A DNA stretch of 64,000 nucleotides. It comes from Sphingomonas hankookensis. Lineage in GTDB: Bacteria; Pseudomonadota; Alphaproteobacteria; Sphingomonadales; Sphingomonadaceae. The position numbers and the translations under genes are program-made. The stretch lies in NCBI RefSeq assembly GCF_022664465.1, contig NZ_JAKREV010000003.1, forward strand, positions 124,001 through 188,000, in the 5' to 3' direction. Positions 17,450 through 28,348 of the stretch are shown here, piece after piece. Within the stretch, counting starts at the first letter, position 1. Every line of letters starts with the position of its first letter. The notes beneath the pieces are model-generated. The model was not told the origin of the DNA and ran no database searches. It saw only the letters and a list, made by a program, of their open reading frames with translations.

Positions 17450-18231
17450 TGCCGATGCCGTTCACCGTCGTCGATGCGTTCGCCGACCAGCCGTTTGCGG
17501 GCAATCCTGCGGCGGTGATGGTGCTGGGCGAATGGCCCGACGACGCGCTGCTCCAGTCGATCGCGCTGGAGCATAACCTGTCGGAAACCGCGTTCGTCGT
17601 GCCTGCTTCTGGTGAAGCGGATTACGAACTGCGCTGGTTCACACCGACGGTCGAGATCGCGATGTGCGGCCACGCCACGCTGGCGAGCAGCCATGTGCTG
17701 ATGGGGGAGCGACAGGAAGTCCGCTTCGCGACGCGTAAGGCGGGAGTGATGGTCGTCGCGCGCGATGGCGATGGCTATACGCTCGACCTGCCGGTGACGC
17801 GGGTCGCGCCGGCCGCGGACGCGGCGCTGCTGGCGGCGCTGGGCGTCGAGGGCGAGGTGTTCGCCAGCGTCTCCGGTGCGCAGCAGACCAGCATCATCCT
17901 GGTGGCGGACGCGGCGACGGTGCGCGGCTGCACGCCCGACATGGCGGCGCTAGCGGCATGCGAGGTGATGGCGATCGTCACCGCGCCGGGCGATGTCGCC
18001 GATGTGGTCAGCCGGGTGTTCGTGCCGGCGTGGGGGGTGGACGAGGACCCGGTGACGGGATCGGCGCATGCCGCGCTGGCGCCCTTCTGGGCAGACCGTT
18101 TGGGTCGGGAGCGCTTCACCGCGTTTCAGGCGAGTGCGCGCGGGGGGCACCTGACGTGTACGCTCAGCGGTGAGCGTGCGGTGCTGGGCGGGCAGTGCGT
18201 GACGGTGATGCGGGGCGAGTTGCTGGTCTGA
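17449..18231 (+). CDS. PhzF-family isomerase
   Basis: 260 aa. PhzF-fold proteins (diaminopimelate-epimerase fold) isomerise or epimerise small acids; only true PhzF makes phenazine precursors, and nothing here suggests phenazine synthesis. Seen: DAFADQPFAGNPAAV at the N-terminus, the catalytic Glu46 in NLSETAFV, RWFTPTVEIAMCGHATLAS near 62 and the second-half motif DEDPVTGSAHAAL near 198. The start ATG shares its A with the upstream TGA. The natural substrate is unknown. Confidence 0.92.
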   Translation: MPMPFTVVDAFADQPFAGNPAAVMVLGEWPDDALLQSIALEHNLSETAFVVPASGEADYELRWFTPTVEIAMCGHATLASSHVLMGERQEVRFATRKAGVMVVARDGDGYTLDLPVTRVAPAADAALLAALGVEGEVFASVSGAQQTSIILVADAATVRGCTPDMAALAACEVMAIVTAPGDVADVVSRVFVPAWGVDEDPVTGSAHAALAPFWADRLGRERFTAFQASARGGHLTCTLSGERAVLGGQCVTVMRGELLV

Positions 18232-18264
18232 TCGCAGCTGTTTGCGAGGACGCGAAGAAGCAGG

Positions 18265-18422
18265 AATTGGCTCGCGCAGAGACGCGGAGGCGCAGAGAGG
18301 TTGCGCATCCGGGCAACGCCCGCGATCGGAAGAGGTGACGCTAGGTCGTCACGGGAGATTTGGCCGCATACGCGGTAAGGGCGCGTCGAACGCGCCACCT
18401 CTGCGCCTCTGCGCGAGATCCA
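18265..18422. repeat. R6 element
   Basis: Imperfect inverted pair CTCGCGCAGAGACGCGGAGG (from 18271) and ACCTCTGCGCCTCTGCGCGA (to about 18417), separated by about 100 bases. The same design with related arms is at 50116-50280, and a half copy is at 59124-59142. It occupies most of the 300-base gap between the PhzF gene and the flavin oxidoreductase; nothing else is seen there. Confidence 0.7.
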
Positions 18423-18532
18423 CTCTTTTACCTGCTCCGCGCCTCCGCGCCTTCGGGTGAACCAACTTCTTCCTTCCCCTCCCGAAGCAGCACTTCGGTA
18501 GCAATCCGCAACCGGGCACCCATCTATCGGGA

Positions 18533-19519
18533 ATGACCCGCTATTCGATGCTCGACCTCGTCCCCGTCCGTCAGGGGGGTACTTCCGGCGAAGCGCTGGC
18601 TGCCGCAGCCGACCTTGCCGCCCATGCCGAGGCGGAGGGCTATCACCGTTACTGGGTGGCCGAACATCACGGCATGCCCGGCATCGCCAGCGCGGCGACG
18701 GCGGTGGTGATCGGCCACATCGCCGCCGCGACGAAGGCGATCCGTGTCGGCGCGGGCGGCATCATGCTGCCCAACCATGCGCCGCTGACGATCGCCGAAC
18801 AGTTCGGCACGCTCGATGCGCTGTATCCCGGCCGCATCGACCTGGGCCTCGGCCGGGCACCGGGATCGGACCAGATCGTCGCACGCGCGCTGCGCCGGAC
18901 GCTGGAGACCGATCCCAACGCCTTCCCGCAGGACGTCGTCGAACTGCAGAGCTATTTTGCCGATGACGGCCGCACCGGCATCCGCGCGGTGCCCGGCGCC
19001 GGGGCGAAGGTCGATCTGTGGCTGCTCGGATCGTCGCTGTTCGGGGCGCAGTTGGCGGCGATGCTGGGCCTGCCCTATGCCTTCGCCTCGCACTTCGCGC
19101 CGGCCGCGCTCGATCAGGCGCTGGAGGCGTATCGTCGTAACTTCCGGCCGTCGGGGGTGCTCGACAAACCCTATGCGGCGGCGGCGTTCAACGTGCTGGC
19201 GGCGGACAGCGACGAGGAAGCCCGGCTGCTCGCCAGTTCGACAGAGCAGATGTTCGTCGCGATCCGCACCGGCCAGCCGATCGAGCTGCCGCCGCCCGTC
19301 CCCGGCTATCGCGACAGCATCGGCGCGCAGGGGAATGCGATCCTCGATCATGTGCTCGAATGCTCCGCGATCGGTGGGCCGGAGACGGTGCGTGCCGGGC
19401 TGGCAAAGTTCATCGAGCGGACGCAGGTCGACGAGGTGATCGTGACGGGTGCGATGTTCGATCCGGTGGCGCGCAAGCGCAGCGTGTCGATCGCGGCGGA
19501 GGCGATGCGGGGATTATAG
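18533..19519 (+). CDS. LLM-class flavin-dependent oxidoreductase (YhbW type)
   Basis: 328 aa. Bacterial-luciferase-like TIM-barrel oxidoreductase using reduced FMN. Typical blocks: [15 protein letters not shown] at the N-terminus, [17 protein letters not shown] near 40, [19 protein letters not shown] near 73, [17 protein letters not shown] near 97 and [11 protein letters not shown] near 165. Members of this subgroup are common but their substrates are mostly unassigned. It stands alone between repeats. Confidence 0.93.
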   Translation: MTRYSMLDLVPVRQGGTSGEALAAAADLAAHAEAEGYHRYWVAEHHGMPGIASAATAVVIGHIAAATKAIRVGAGGIMLPNHAPLTIAEQFGTLDALYPGRIDLGLGRAPGSDQIVARALRRTLETDPNAFPQDVVELQSYFADDGRTGIRAVPGAGAKVDLWLLGSSLFGAQLAAMLGLPYAFASHFAPAALDQALEAYRRNFRPSGVLDKPYAAAAFNVLAADSDEEARLLASSTEQMFVAIRTGQPIELPPPVPGYRDSIGAQGNAILDHVLECSAIGGPETVRAGLAKFIERTQVDEVIVTGAMFDPVARKRSVSIAAEAMRGL

Positions 19520-19550
19520 GGTCGCGCCTTCCCGCCCATTCCCCGCCCCC

Positions 19551-19657
19551 GTTTGCTTCGAGCCTGTCGAGAACCGAAGTCGAGAAGGGGTTGCGTCGAA
19601 CTACCCGTTCTCGACGGACGCTTCTCGACAAGCTCGAAGCTGCTCGAACCGAACGGT
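19551..19657. repeat. R3 element
   Basis: Inverted element with inner arms TCGAGAACCGAAGTCGAGAA and TTCTCGACGGACGCTTCTCG, then ACAAGCTCGAAGCTGCTCGA and ACCGAACGG at the right end. Near-identical copies lie at 54301-54420 and 59336-59457. It fills the convergent gap before the kinase gene. Confidence 0.85.
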
Positions 19658-19694
19658 TGGGGGAGGAACCGAACCTTTCAGGCACGAGGCGGGG

Positions 19695-21062
19695 TCAGGC
19701 CGCGGGCAACCGCAACCGGACCATCAGCCCGCCCAGATCCTCGCTCTCCTCCAGCGAGGCGGTGCCCTCGTAGATTTCCGCCACGTCGCGCACGATCGCG
19801 AGCCCCAACCCGGTCCCCGGCTTGCCCGAATCCAGCCGGACGCCGCGATCGAAGATGCGTAGACGGTCGGTCTCCGGAATGCCCTGGCCATCGTCCTCGA
19901 CCAGCAGTTCGACGAAGCCCGCATCGGCGCGTGCGGTCACGAATACGCTGCCGCCGCCATATTTGGCGGCGTTTTCGACGAGGTTGCCGAGAATTTCGTC
20001 GAGGTCCTGCCGTTCGATCCGCGCGATCAGGTCCTTCTGCCCATCCACGTCGATGCGGACATTGGGATAGAGCCGCGCGACCGCGCGCTCGACCGCTTCG
20101 ACCGAGCCCCACACTTCGGCGCGGCTGTGCGCCGATCCGCGGCGGCCGACGGCGCGGGCGCGGGCGAGGTGGTGGTCGACCTGCCGCCGCATCGTCCGCG
20201 CCTCGCGGATCACCGTGTCGGCCAGATCGTCCTGCCCGGCGGCCGAAGCGTTCATAATGACGGTCAGCGGGGTCTTGAGCGCATGGGCGAGGTTGCCGGC
20301 ATGGCGCCGCGCCTCCTCCGCCTGCCGGTCGTTATGTTCGACGAGCGCGTTCAGTTCCTCGACCAGCGGTGCGACCTCGGCCGGCATCGATCCCTCGACT
20401 CGCGCCGATTGGCCCGCGCGCAACCGGGCGATGGCATCGCGGACGGCGCGCAAGGGGAGCAGGCCATACCATGTCTGGAGCGCCGCCATCACGATCAGGC
20501 CGAGCCCCAGCAACGCGAACGATCGCACCAGCGTCTTGCGCAGCGCGGCGATCAGCCCGTCGAGCACGTCGCGCGACTCGGCGACCTGGAACCGCCACAC
20601 GGTCGGCGATCCGGGCAGCGTCAGGTCGCGTTCGACGATGCGCAGCTTCTGTTCGGGAAACGGTTTGGCGTCGTAGATGCGGATGTCGGTATAGCGCTTG
20701 CCATCGACCGGCAGCTTGCGATCCCATAGCGAGCGCGACGGCCAGGTTTCGTGCCCCGGACCGCTCACCTGCCAGTAGAGTCCCGAATAGGGTTCGAGGA
20801 AACGCTGGTCGGACAGCTGACGGTTGAACGTCACCTCGCCGGTCGAATCGATTTCGGCCGAGACGATCAGCGAGTTCAGCAGATATTCGAGGCCGTCGTC
20901 GGTGTTGCGCGTGACCGCCGACACCAGCACCCGGTCAAGCGCATAGCCGCCGCCAGCCAGGAGCAGCATGATCCACAGCGCCGCGACGACGATCATCCGC
21001 CGCGACAGCGAACCCGTCACCCGGACATAGGTGCGGGGGGCCGGATCGCCGCTGTTCGCCAT
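19695..21062 (-). CDS. two-component sensor histidine kinase, PhoQ-like architecture
   Basis: 455 aa from MANSGDPAPRT. Helix 1 at about 22-42, a periplasmic sensor of about 135 residues, helix 2 at about 180-203, then a linker and HisKA with phospho-acceptor His260 in NLAHALKTPLTVI. The ATPase domain has NLVENAAKYGGG near 360, DDGQGIP near 385 and GTGLGLAIV near 415. Third gene of the PepSY-regulator-kinase operon, 10 bases after the regulator. The signal is not evident; similar systems sense divalent cations or envelope stress. Confidence 0.93.
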   Translation of the reverse strand: MANSGDPAPRTYVRVTGSLSRRMIVVAALWIMLLLAGGGYALDRVLVSAVTRNTDDGLEYLLNSLIVSAEIDSTGEVTFNRQLSDQRFLEPYSGLYWQVSGPGHETWPSRSLWDRKLPVDGKRYTDIRIYDAKPFPEQKLRIVERDLTLPGSPTVWRFQVAESRDVLDGLIAALRKTLVRSFALLGLGLIVMAALQTWYGLLPLRAVRDAIARLRAGQSARVEGSMPAEVAPLVEELNALVEHNDRQAEEARRHAGNLAHALKTPLTVIMNASAAGQDDLADTVIREARTMRRQVDHHLARARAVGRRGSAHSRAEVWGSVEAVERAVARLYPNVRIDVDGQKDLIARIERQDLDEILGNLVENAAKYGGGSVFVTARADAGFVELLVEDDGQGIPETDRLRIFDRGVRLDSGKPGTGLGLAIVRDVAEIYEGTASLEESEDLGGLMVRLRLPAA

Positions 21063-21072
21063 CGCCCTTCGC

Positions 21073-21762
21073 TCAGTCCTCCGCGCCCGCCGGCTTCGGC
21101 GCGCCCGGTTCGTCGAGGCTGTAGCCCAGCCCCCGGATCGTCGTGATGACGTCGGCACCCAGCTTCTTGCGGATGCGCGTCACGAACACTTCGATCGTGT
21201 TCGAATCGCGGTCGAAATCCTGGTCGTAGATATGCTCGATCAGTTCGGTGCGGCTGACGACCTTGCCCTTGTGGTGCAGCAGGTAGCTGAGCAGCTTATA
21301 TTCCTGCGCGGTCAGCTTCACCGGCTCGCCCGCGCGCGTGACCTTGCCCGAACGGGTGTCGAGGCGGATATCGCCCGCGGTCAGTTCGGCCGAGGCGTTG
21401 CCCGAGGCACGTCGGATGAGCGCGCGCAGCCGGGCGATCAGTTCCTCGGTCTGGAACGGCTTGGCGACATAGTCGTCGGCGCCGGCATCGAGGCCGGCAA
21501 CCTTGTCCGACCAGCTGTCGCGCGCGGTCAGCACCAGCACCGGGGCGGTCCGCCCTTCCTTGCGCCACCGGTCGAGCACGGTCAGCCCGTCGATCTCGGG
21601 CAGGCCCAGATCGAGGATGATCGCGTCATAGGTTTCGGTCGAGCCGAGGAAATGCCCCTCCTCGCCATCGGTGGCGAGGTCGACGGCATAGCCCGCACCT
21701 TCCAGCGTGGCGCGCAGCTGGCGGCCGAGATTGGGTTCGTCCTCGACGATCAGGACGCGCAT
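21073..21762 (-). CDS. OmpR/PhoP-family response regulator
   Basis: 229 aa from MRVLIVEDEP. Receiver domain 1-115 with the phospho-acceptor Asp51 in ILDLGLPEIDG and Lys101 in DDYVAKPF. The winged-helix DNA-binding domain covers 128-222 (EYKLLSYLLHHKGKVVSRTE, then DSNTIEVFVTRIRKKLG). It is paired with the kinase downstream and starts 19 bases after the PepSY gene. The C-terminus ends in a short Pro/Ala-rich tail. Confidence 0.95.
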   Translation of the reverse strand: MRVLIVEDEPNLGRQLRATLEGAGYAVDLATDGEEGHFLGSTETYDAIILDLGLPEIDGLTVLDRWRKEGRTAPVLVLTARDSWSDKVAGLDAGADDYVAKPFQTEELIARLRALIRRASGNASAELTAGDIRLDTRSGKVTRAGEPVKLTAQEYKLLSYLLHHKGKVVSRTELIEHIYDQDFDRDSNTIEVFVTRIRKKLGADVITTIRGLGYSLDEPGAPKPAGAED

Positions 21763-21781
21763 CGGCTTTCTCCCCTTGGTT

Positions 21782-22096
21782 TTATCGGCTGCGGCCGGTG
21801 ACCTGGCCGGTACGGCCATCGACATCGACCCAGATCACCGCCCCATCGCGCAGGAATTTGAGCGTGTAAATCCCGCGGTCGGGATCATAGTCGAAGCCGA
21901 GATACTGGGCGCCGCGCATTTGGGGCACGACACGCCGTTCGATCTCGCGGAGCGGCAGGATCCGCCCCTCCGCCCGTGCGGCACGCGCCGCCTGGTGATC
22001 GCGCAGCACCTGGTCGGGTAGCGCCTGCACGCTGCCCGACACCGCCAGCAATCCCAAGCCAAGGAACCGAACGAACATCGACATGGGGGGTGACAT
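21782..22096 (-). CDS. small PepSY-type periplasmic protein
   Basis: 104 aa from ATG 22096; ATG 22084 is equally possible. A signal peptide (FLGLGLLAVSGSVQA) precedes one PepSY-like domain: residues LREIERRVVPQM, then YLGFDYDPDRGIYTLKFL and VIWVDVDGRTGQV. PepSY domains are thought to bind or inhibit secreted peptidases or to act in sensing. First gene of the three-gene operon with the regulator and kinase, so it probably modulates that system in the periplasm. The operon promoter should lie in the 87 bases up to the divergent ABC-F gene. Confidence 0.85.
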   Translation of the reverse strand: MSPPMSMFVRFLGLGLLAVSGSVQALPDQVLRDHQAARAARAEGRILPLREIERRVVPQMRGAQYLGFDYDPDRGIYTLKFLRDGAVIWVDVDGRTGQVTGRSR

Positions 22097-22183
22097 AGCG
22101 GCAATGCGTTGAACAGCCTGTGAATAGGGCAGACAGGCTGGCGTAACTTGCTTCGTTCGCAACTGCGGCTTACCTGCCACACC

Positions 22184-23950
22184 ATGGCTGCACCGATATT
22201 GTCCTATGAGGGCCTTGGATTGATCCAGGGCAATGGCTGGCTGTTCCGCGGGCTCGATATCCATGTCGGGCAGCGCGACCGGCTGGCGCTGATCGGGCGC
22301 AACGGGGCGGGCAAGACGACGCTGCTGAAGCTGATCGCGGGGGCGATCGATGCCGATGAAGGGCGGCGGACGATCGTGCCGGGGACGCATGTCGTGCTGC
22401 TGGAACAGGACCCGAAGGTCGACGGCTATGCGACGTTGCGCGACTTTGCGCTGAGAGGCCCGCGCGCGCCGGCGGAGCATGAGGTCGACGCGATCGCCGA
22501 CCAGCTGGGCATCGACCTCGACCGCGAAGCCGCGACGGCATCGGGCGGCGAGCGACGTCGGGCGGCGATCGCGCGTGCGCTGGCGGAGAATCCCGACGTG
22601 CTGCTGCTCGACGAACCGACCAACCATCTCGACCTGTCGGCGATCGAATGGCTGGAGGAATGGCTGAACCGTTTCAACGGCGCGTTCATCGTCATCAGCC
22701 ACGACCGAACGTTCCTGACGCGGCTGACCAAGTCGACGCTGTGGCTCGATCGCGGCGGCATCCGCCGCGCCGAGATCGGGTTCGGCGGGTTCGAGGCGTG
22801 GATGGAACAGGCGGCCGCCGAGGAGGAACGCGCGGCGCAACGGTTGGACGCAAAGCTCAAGATCGAGGAGCACTGGCTCCACCGCGGCGTCACCGCGCGG
22901 CGCAAGCGCAACATGGGTCGCCTCGAGAAGCTCCACGAATTGCGTGCGCAGCGTGCGGCGATGCAGGGGCCGCAGGGCACGGCGAAGATTCAGGTCGAGG
23001 CCGACGATACCAAGACCAAGGTCGTGATCGACGCCGAGCATGTGAGCAAGGCGTTCGGCGACCGCACCGTGCTCAAGGACTTCTCGCTGCGGGTACGGCG
23101 CGGCGACCGGATCGGCATCGTCGGCGGCAATGGTGCGGGCAAGACGACGCTGCTGCGGCTGTTGACCGGCGATCTGGAACCCGATTCGGGCAAGATCATG
23201 CGCGCGCAGACGCTGGACGGGATCGTTATCGACCAGCAGCGCAAGCTGATGGCGCCCGAAAAGCGGGTGCGCGACGTGCTGGCCGATGGCGGCGACTGGA
23301 TCGAGGTCAACGGGTCCAAGAAGCACGTCCACGGGTACCTCAAGGAGTTCCTGTTCGACCCGTCGATCGCCGAGGCGCGGATCGGCACGCTGTCGGGCGG
23401 CGAGCGGTCGCGGCTGCTGCTGGCGCGCGAGTTCGCGCGGCCGTCGAACCTGCTGGTGCTGGACGAGCCGACCAACGACCTCGACCTCGAGACGCTCGAC
23501 CTGCTGCAGGAGGTGATCGGCGATTATGCCGGCACCGTGCTGATCGTCAGCCACGATCGCGACTTTCTCGACCGGACGGTGACGGTCACGTTGGGGATGG
23601 ACGGCAGTGGCCATGTCGATGTCGTGCCGGGCGGCTATGCCGACTGGGTGGCGAAGCGGCGCGAACGCAGCGCGGCCAAGGTGAAGGCGAAGCCGGTCGA
23701 GGCGGTGGCAAAGCCGAAGTCGACCAAGATGAGCTACAAGGACCAGCGCGACCTCGACATCCTGCCGCAGCGGATCGAGGAGCTGGAAGCGGCGATCGCG
23801 CGTGGTGAGGCGTTGCTGGCGGACCCGGCGCTGTATGCGAAGGACCCGAAGCGGTTCGCGGCGCTCAATGCGCAGATCGAGCAGGCGCGGGTCGAGAAGG
23901 ATGCGGCGGAGGAGCGCTGGCTGGCGCTGGCCGAGATGGCGGAGGCATAA
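22184..23950 (+). CDS. ABC-F family ATPase, Uup-like
   Basis: 588 aa from MAAPILSYEG. Two ABC ATPase domains in one chain without membrane segments. Domain 1 has GRNGAGKTTLLK near 42, the signature SGGERRRAAIA near 125 and LLLDEPTNHLDL near 145. Domain 2 has GGNGAGKTTLLR near 318, LSGGERSRLLLARE near 407 and LVLDEPTNDLDL near 427. A charged coiled coil of about 70 residues closes the protein, as in Uup. ABC-F proteins act on ribosomes or, for Uup, on branched DNA or transposon excision; which applies here is not certain. Confidence 0.93.
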   Translation: MAAPILSYEGLGLIQGNGWLFRGLDIHVGQRDRLALIGRNGAGKTTLLKLIAGAIDADEGRRTIVPGTHVVLLEQDPKVDGYATLRDFALRGPRAPAEHEVDAIADQLGIDLDREAATASGGERRRAAIARALAENPDVLLLDEPTNHLDLSAIEWLEEWLNRFNGAFIVISHDRTFLTRLTKSTLWLDRGGIRRAEIGFGGFEAWMEQAAAEEERAAQRLDAKLKIEEHWLHRGVTARRKRNMGRLEKLHELRAQRAAMQGPQGTAKIQVEADDTKTKVVIDAEHVSKAFGDRTVLKDFSLRVRRGDRIGIVGGNGAGKTTLLRLLTGDLEPDSGKIMRAQTLDGIVIDQQRKLMAPEKRVRDVLADGGDWIEVNGSKKHVHGYLKEFLFDPSIAEARIGTLSGGERSRLLLAREFARPSNLLVLDEPTNDLDLETLDLLQEVIGDYAGTVLIVSHDRDFLDRTVTVTLGMDGSGHVDVVPGGYADWVAKRRERSAAKVKAKPVEAVAKPKSTKMSYKDQRDLDILPQRIEELEAAIARGEALLADPALYAKDPKRFAALNAQIEQARVEKDAAEERWLALAEMAEA

Positions 23951-23972
23951 TCCTCCCCCGCACGGGGAGGAT

Positions 23973-24782
23973 TTAGATGGCTTTGCCGTGCCGTCCCGCC
24001 AGTTCGGTCAAATACTGCCACGCGACGCGGCCCGAGCGGCTGCCGCGCTTCGTGGCCCAGTTGATCGCCTCCTGCGCATCGAACGGCAGGTCGTAGGCCA
24101 AGCAATAGCGTTCGACGATCGCGACATAATGATCCTGGTCGACGACGTGGAAGCCGAGCGACAGGCCGAAGCGGTCGGCCAGCGCCAACGCGTCGTCGAT
24201 GCCGTCGCGCGGGTTGATGGCGCTGTCCTGTTCCTTCAGGTCGCGGGGCACGAGGTGGCGGCGGTTGGCGGTGACGATGAGGCGGACGTTGGGTGGACGG
24301 CCCTCGGCGCCACCCTCCAGCAGCGAGCGCAGTGCACGGCCATCGGCGGGGGTGTCGAAGCCGAGATCGTCGACGAACACGACGAACGCGCGGGGTGCGT
24401 CCGCGAGCAGCGCGAACAACGCCGGCAGACCGGCAAGTGCGTTCGCCGGAGCTTCGACCAGTGCGAGGGCGCCGCCATCCGCCTGCACCTGTCCAACCGC
24501 TGCCTTGACCAGCGCCGACTTGCCGGTGCCCCGCGCGCCCCACAGCAGCACGTCGTGCGCCGCCGCGCCCGCTGCCAGCCGCGCGAGATTGTCGGTCAGC
24601 GCCGCCTTCTGCGCATCGATCCCGACCAGCCGGTCGAGCGGCAACGGGCGGAAGCCGCGCGCGGCGCGCAGGGTCGTGCCGTCCCAGCCATAGGCCGGAT
24701 GCGCCACCGGATCGGCGGCGGGCGATGGCGGCGGCGACAGGCGTTCGAGCGCGGCGGCGATGCGGAGCAACGGGTCGGTCAT
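23973..24782 (-). CDS. AAA ATPase, DUF815 family
   Basis: 269 aa from MTDPLLRIAAALERL. One P-loop ATPase domain: Walker A GARGTGKSALVKA near 84, Walker B FVVFVDDLGFD near 133, and a sensor Asn/Arg stretch IVTANRRHLVPRD near 165. PLDRLVGIDAQKAALTDN near 50 resembles the entry of YifB/DUF815 ATPases. The partner and function are not known. It is convergent with the ABC-F gene, with a remnant of an R4 element between them. Confidence 0.9.
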   Translation of the reverse strand: MTDPLLRIAAALERLSPPPSPAADPVAHPAYGWDGTTLRAARGFRPLPLDRLVGIDAQKAALTDNLARLAAGAAAHDVLLWGARGTGKSALVKAAVGQVQADGGALALVEAPANALAGLPALFALLADAPRAFVVFVDDLGFDTPADGRALRSLLEGGAEGRPPNVRLIVTANRRHLVPRDLKEQDSAINPRDGIDDALALADRFGLSLGFHVVDQDHYVAIVERYCLAYDLPFDAQEAINWATKRGSRSGRVAWQYLTELAGRHGKAI

Positions 24783-24833
24783 GCGGGTAGCCCTAGCGCG
24801 TTTGTGGCGCACGGCCCAGCCACGCCGCCACAC

Positions 24834-24917
24834 ACGTCATCCCAGCGCAGGCTGGGATCTCCCCGTGGTGAGCGCGGTGCTTTCGCCTCGGGAGACCCCA
24901 GCCTGCGCTGGGGTGAC
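24834..24917. repeat. R1 element
   Basis: Clean copy: ACGTCATCCCAGCGCAGGCT opens and CCCCAGCCTGCGCTGGGGTG followed by ACG closes. The left hairpin stem is ATCCCAGC/GCTGGGAT and the right one is ACCCCAGC/GCTGGGGT. Confidence 0.9.
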
Positions 24918-24951
24918 GCTTGTTGCGGGCAAGCTGTGGGTGGCGCGGACG

Positions 24952-26992
24952 TCAGCTGCCCGCGACCAGCGCCTGTGCCGCCGCACGCTCGGAAAAGCTC
25001 GCATCGGCCAGCGCCGCGCGCGCATTGGCGATGGCGACGGGGCGGTTGCCGGCGGCGTCGGCGATCTGCGCCATGTGCCAGCGGATCGCGGCATCGCCCG
25101 GGGCCAGCCTCACCGCTTTCACCGCCAAAGGCACCGCCGCACCGATATTGTCGCCGGCGTACAGCGCCCAGCCGAGCGCATCGGCGGCCATCGGATTGGA
25201 CGGGGCCAGGGCGTAGGCGGCGCTGGCATAACCCTGTGCGGCATCGGGCTGGTCCGCGCCGGCATAGGCCTGTGCCAACATCGCCAGCACCGCCACATCG
25301 CGGTCACCGACGCGTTCGCGCAGGGACTCGAGCGTTTCGATCGCGGTGTCGTTGTCGCCTGCCGCCAGCTGCCACCCGCCGAGCAGGCGCAGCGCGGCGA
25401 CGTTGCCGGGGTTCTGCGTCAGGAACAGCGAGAGGGTGGCGCTGGCCGCGTCGCGCTGTCCGGCGCGGTCGCGGGCGTCGACCAGCCGCAGCATCGTCGC
25501 TTCGTCGAAGCGCGAGGTGGCAGCGCGGGCATAAGTGGTGGCGGCGGCGGCCATCTGCCCGGCGCCGGCCAGCGCGTCGCCCAGCACCAGTTGCGCGGCG
25601 GGCGACCCCGGATTGGCATCGGCCAGCGCCTGCGCCGCCGCCAATGCGCCTGCGGTGTCGCCGGTCGCGGCGAGAGCGCGGACAAGGGGAAGCGTCGCTG
25701 CCGGATTGCCCGGTGCCGCGGCGGCATCGTTGGTCAGCGTCGCGAGGTTCTCGCCCGTCGCAAAGGCCGTCGAACGCCCGCGGACCAGCGTCGCCGCGCG
25801 GTCGAACAGCAGCGCGGCATTGGCGCGGTCGCCGATCCGCTCCAGCGCGCGTGCCGCCAGGAGCAGCGTATAGCTGTCGGCATCGCCGCGCGAGGCGACC
25901 GGCAGGATCGTATCGAACGCCTCGCGCGCCGAGTCGCTTTGCAGCAGCGCCAGCGCCAGCAGCTTGCGCGCGGTCAGGTTGCTCGGTTGGCGCGCGACCA
26001 GTTCGCGTAGGGGGATCGCCGCCTGCGCCGCCTGTCCGTCGGCCAGCCCGATCGATCCGCTGAGCAGCAGCGCGCCGGGCGATCCGGCAAGGCCGCGCCC
26101 AGCCTTGTCCAGCACGCTGCGCGCGGTGGCGGTGTCGCCGGCGCGTGCCGCCAGCACGGCTTGCAGATACAGGCCGCGCGGGCTGCCCGGCCGGACCGCC
26201 ATCGCCCGGCGTACCGCCGCCAGCATGTCGCGGGCGCGACCGGCATCGCCGAGCGTCGCGGCATAGTCGATCAGCGTATCGTGCGCGTACGGGTCGCGCG
26301 CCAGTGCCGATTCATACCATGGCAGCGACGCGACCAGCCCATATTGGCTACGCATGGTTTCGGCACGGAACCACAGCGCGTCGGGTGAGGCAGGATCGGC
26401 CTGCACCGCCACCGCGCTGGCGTTGGACGCGCCGACCATGTCGCCCGCCCGCCATCGCATCCGGCCGAGCGCGGTCCATGCCATGGCGTCGTGCGGTGCC
26501 TGCGCCACGCGGGTTTCCAGCGTGGCGAGCGCGGCCTTTACGTCGCCGCTTACCGCCACCGCCTGTGCGCGGATGGTCGTCGCATAGCCGCGATAGCGCG
26601 GCACCGTCTGGTCGGCCTCGGCAATCGCGCCGGCGGCATCGCCCTGCAACAGCCGGGCATGGGCGCGCAGCTGGTGGGCGCGGCGGGGATCGAACCCGGC
26701 TTTTGCGGCGCGGTCGAGCGAGGCTTGCGCCGCCGCGCCATCGCCCAGCGCCAATTGGGTGCGGGCGAGGATCGCCTGCGCGAAGCCCCAGTCGGGATCG
26801 GCCTCGGTCGCGGCCAGCGCGCGGTCGCGCGCGGCGGTCCAGTGGCCGCCCTGAAACTGCGCCAGTGCCTGTGCGAGCTTGGTACGCGCATCGGCAGCAT
26901 CGGCGCGAGCGGGCAGCGCGCCGGCCAGCGAGGCGAGCGCGGCGGCGACGACTGCCAGCCCGCCTGCCCCCAGCACGGCCCGGATCGATCGG

Positions 26993-27009
<17 letters not shown>
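24952..27009 (-). CDS. exported TPR-repeat protein in the PrsT position
   Basis: 685 aa. An uncleaved-looking basic start followed by a hydrophobic stretch (about 12-32) and an ALPARADA cleavage site, so probably periplasmic. The rest is about 16 tetratricopeptide-like helical pairs, Ala-rich throughout. It directly follows prsR and overlaps it by 17 bases. In the XrtA/PEP-CTERM gene set the neighbour of prsR is PrsT, a TPR lipoprotein of about 900 residues. This one is shorter and has no lipobox Cys, so it is a PrsT-like protein rather than a clear PrsT. It may scaffold polysaccharide or envelope assembly. Confidence 0.85.

Positions 27010-28344
<1,335 letters not shown>

Positions 28345-28348
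<4 letters not shown>

Noticed and set aside
17449..18231. Phenazine biosynthesis gene
   Set aside because: PhzF fold only; no other phenazine genes.
23802..26063. 753-codon frame on the plus strand
   Set aside because: Runs through the DUF815 and TPR genes in antisense; low complexity and no motif.
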